64,000 nucleotides of DNA, from assembly GCA_034687125.1 (NCBI GenBank), contig JAQGBZ010000019.1:248001-312000 (forward strand), read 5' to 3'. A program made the translations under genes and the position numbers. The notes beneath the pieces were generated by a model. The model did not search any database. It saw nothing but the letters and a program-made list of their open reading frames with translations, and was not told the DNA's origin. Numbering within the stretch: position 1 is the stretch's first letter; each line of letters opens with the position of its first letter. Shown here in pieces: positions 63,327 through 64,000 of this stretch. Source of the DNA: Neelides folsomi (Eukaryota > Arthropoda > Collembola > Neelipleona > Neelidae).

Positions 63327-63972
63327 ATGCAAACAACGATTCTTCTTGGATTCTTCTGCTTCTCAACACTTTTGATTTGTGGAAATGGAAATCCTCATTT
63401 TCCTCTTTATGTAATTTCTTAATTACCATTGATAAGGATAATTTAATGTATTAATAAATTATATTTTGAAACAAGAAGGCGAGGATTGGAGTGGGAACCA
63501 AATATGACAGCCAACAACCAATGCAAATTTGGAAAGGAAAACCTACAGTTTACGAACAAGTAAATTAAACTTTTTTTTAATTCTATCAGTTTTTAACATT
63601 ACGTATTTTAAATATATTTACACAATCAAATAATGAATATTAAATTATTTATATATAGTAGGAGAACAAAAATAATTTAAAGTAATACAATTAATTTTTG
63701 AATAAAAGGATTCTTCATATCAGCACAAACGAGCTTTGAGTCTTTTATCTCGATTTTATCCTTCTTTTGGTGGCGGGACTTACACCGTTCCAACTCCTGA
63801 AGTCCGTCGTGCAGTCATTCGAAATCCTTCAATTATGATGGGATCGACGTCTTACGTTCCCAACGTCAAGACCAAATGGCTCCAAACGGATGACAACGAT
63901 TTAAGTGGGATGAACCCAATGGCACATCTCAGAAGATCAGCGGGTTATAGGCTCAGATGGGGTAAAAAATAA
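63327..63972 (+). CDS. Neuropeptide precursor, predicted RLRWamide peptide
   Basis: Exons 63327-63410, 63476-63559 and 63709-63972 in phase, 143 residues. The signal peptide is MQTTILLGFFCFSTLLICG. Dibasic sites KR and RR divide the rest. After the last RR the chain ends SAGYRLRWGKK, i.e. an amidatable Gly followed by basic residues, predicting SAGYRLRW-amide. Other processed segments would be ALSLLSRFYPSFGGG and onward, and AVIRNPSIMMGSTSYVP and onward. The acceptor TTCTTTCAG lies three bases before the ATG, as for spliced-leader addition. RLRWamide ends resemble short neuropeptide F peptides of insects. The second exon start may be three bases later, since AAG and AAGAAG both offer AG. Confidence 0.75.
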
Positions 63973-64000
63973 TAACTGCAAATGAATTAATATTTCCTTA

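Overview
The window looks like AT-rich nuclear DNA of a nematode. The main evidence is a cuticle-collagen-like gene with an N-terminal signal anchor, a REKR furin-type site, Cys clusters and a short Gly-X-Y tail. Supporting signs are short introns (54-56 nt) beside multi-kilobase ones, TTTCAG-type acceptors just upstream of start codons as expected for spliced leaders, a Pax2/5/8 gene, and Tc3-like and piggyBac-like elements. The species cannot be named from the sequence. There are no rRNA genes, no CRISPR array and no bacterial operon structure.

Layout. Positions 1-11.7 kb hold a Pax2/5/8 transcription-factor gene on the minus strand, with its first coding exon at 11.69 kb and its 3' end beyond the left edge. 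Positions 12-21 kb form a long AT-rich stretch dotted with GC-rich islands. Several islands carry exon-like open frames with canonical splice sites, but on both strands and without a recognised product. Positions 21.7-29.2 kb are compact: two small membrane-protein genes, a secreted RlpA-like double-psi beta-barrel protein, a secreted acidic-tailed protein, the exosome subunit RRP42/EXOSC7 and an intron-containing tRNA-Arg(UCG). Positions 29.9-32.2 kb hold the collagen-like gene. Positions 34.3-44.4 kb hold one class A peptide GPCR. Its introns contain a second 7TM gene, a plus-strand membrane-protein exon, a Tc3-like transposon relic, a broken piggyBac-like transposase gene carrying a MITE, and another MITE. 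Positions 45-53 kb are gene-poor and hold hairpin elements. Positions 53.6-64 kb are a run of small genes: a possible Tudor-domain protein, a pacifastin/VWC-like Cys-rich secreted protein, two further secreted proteins, a gene interrupted by two in-frame stops, and a neuropeptide precursor predicted to release an RLRWamide peptide.

Exon joins were checked by phase. Pax (six exons), RRP42, the RlpA-like gene, the acidic secreted gene, the collagen gene, the GPCR, the Tudor-like gene, the Cys-rich gene, the 58 kb secreted gene and the neuropeptide gene all keep frame across every proposed junction. The functional theme is ordinary animal biology: development, cuticle, peptide signalling and RNA decay. 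The least expected item is the bacterial-type RlpA-like domain carried as a spliced, secreted animal gene.
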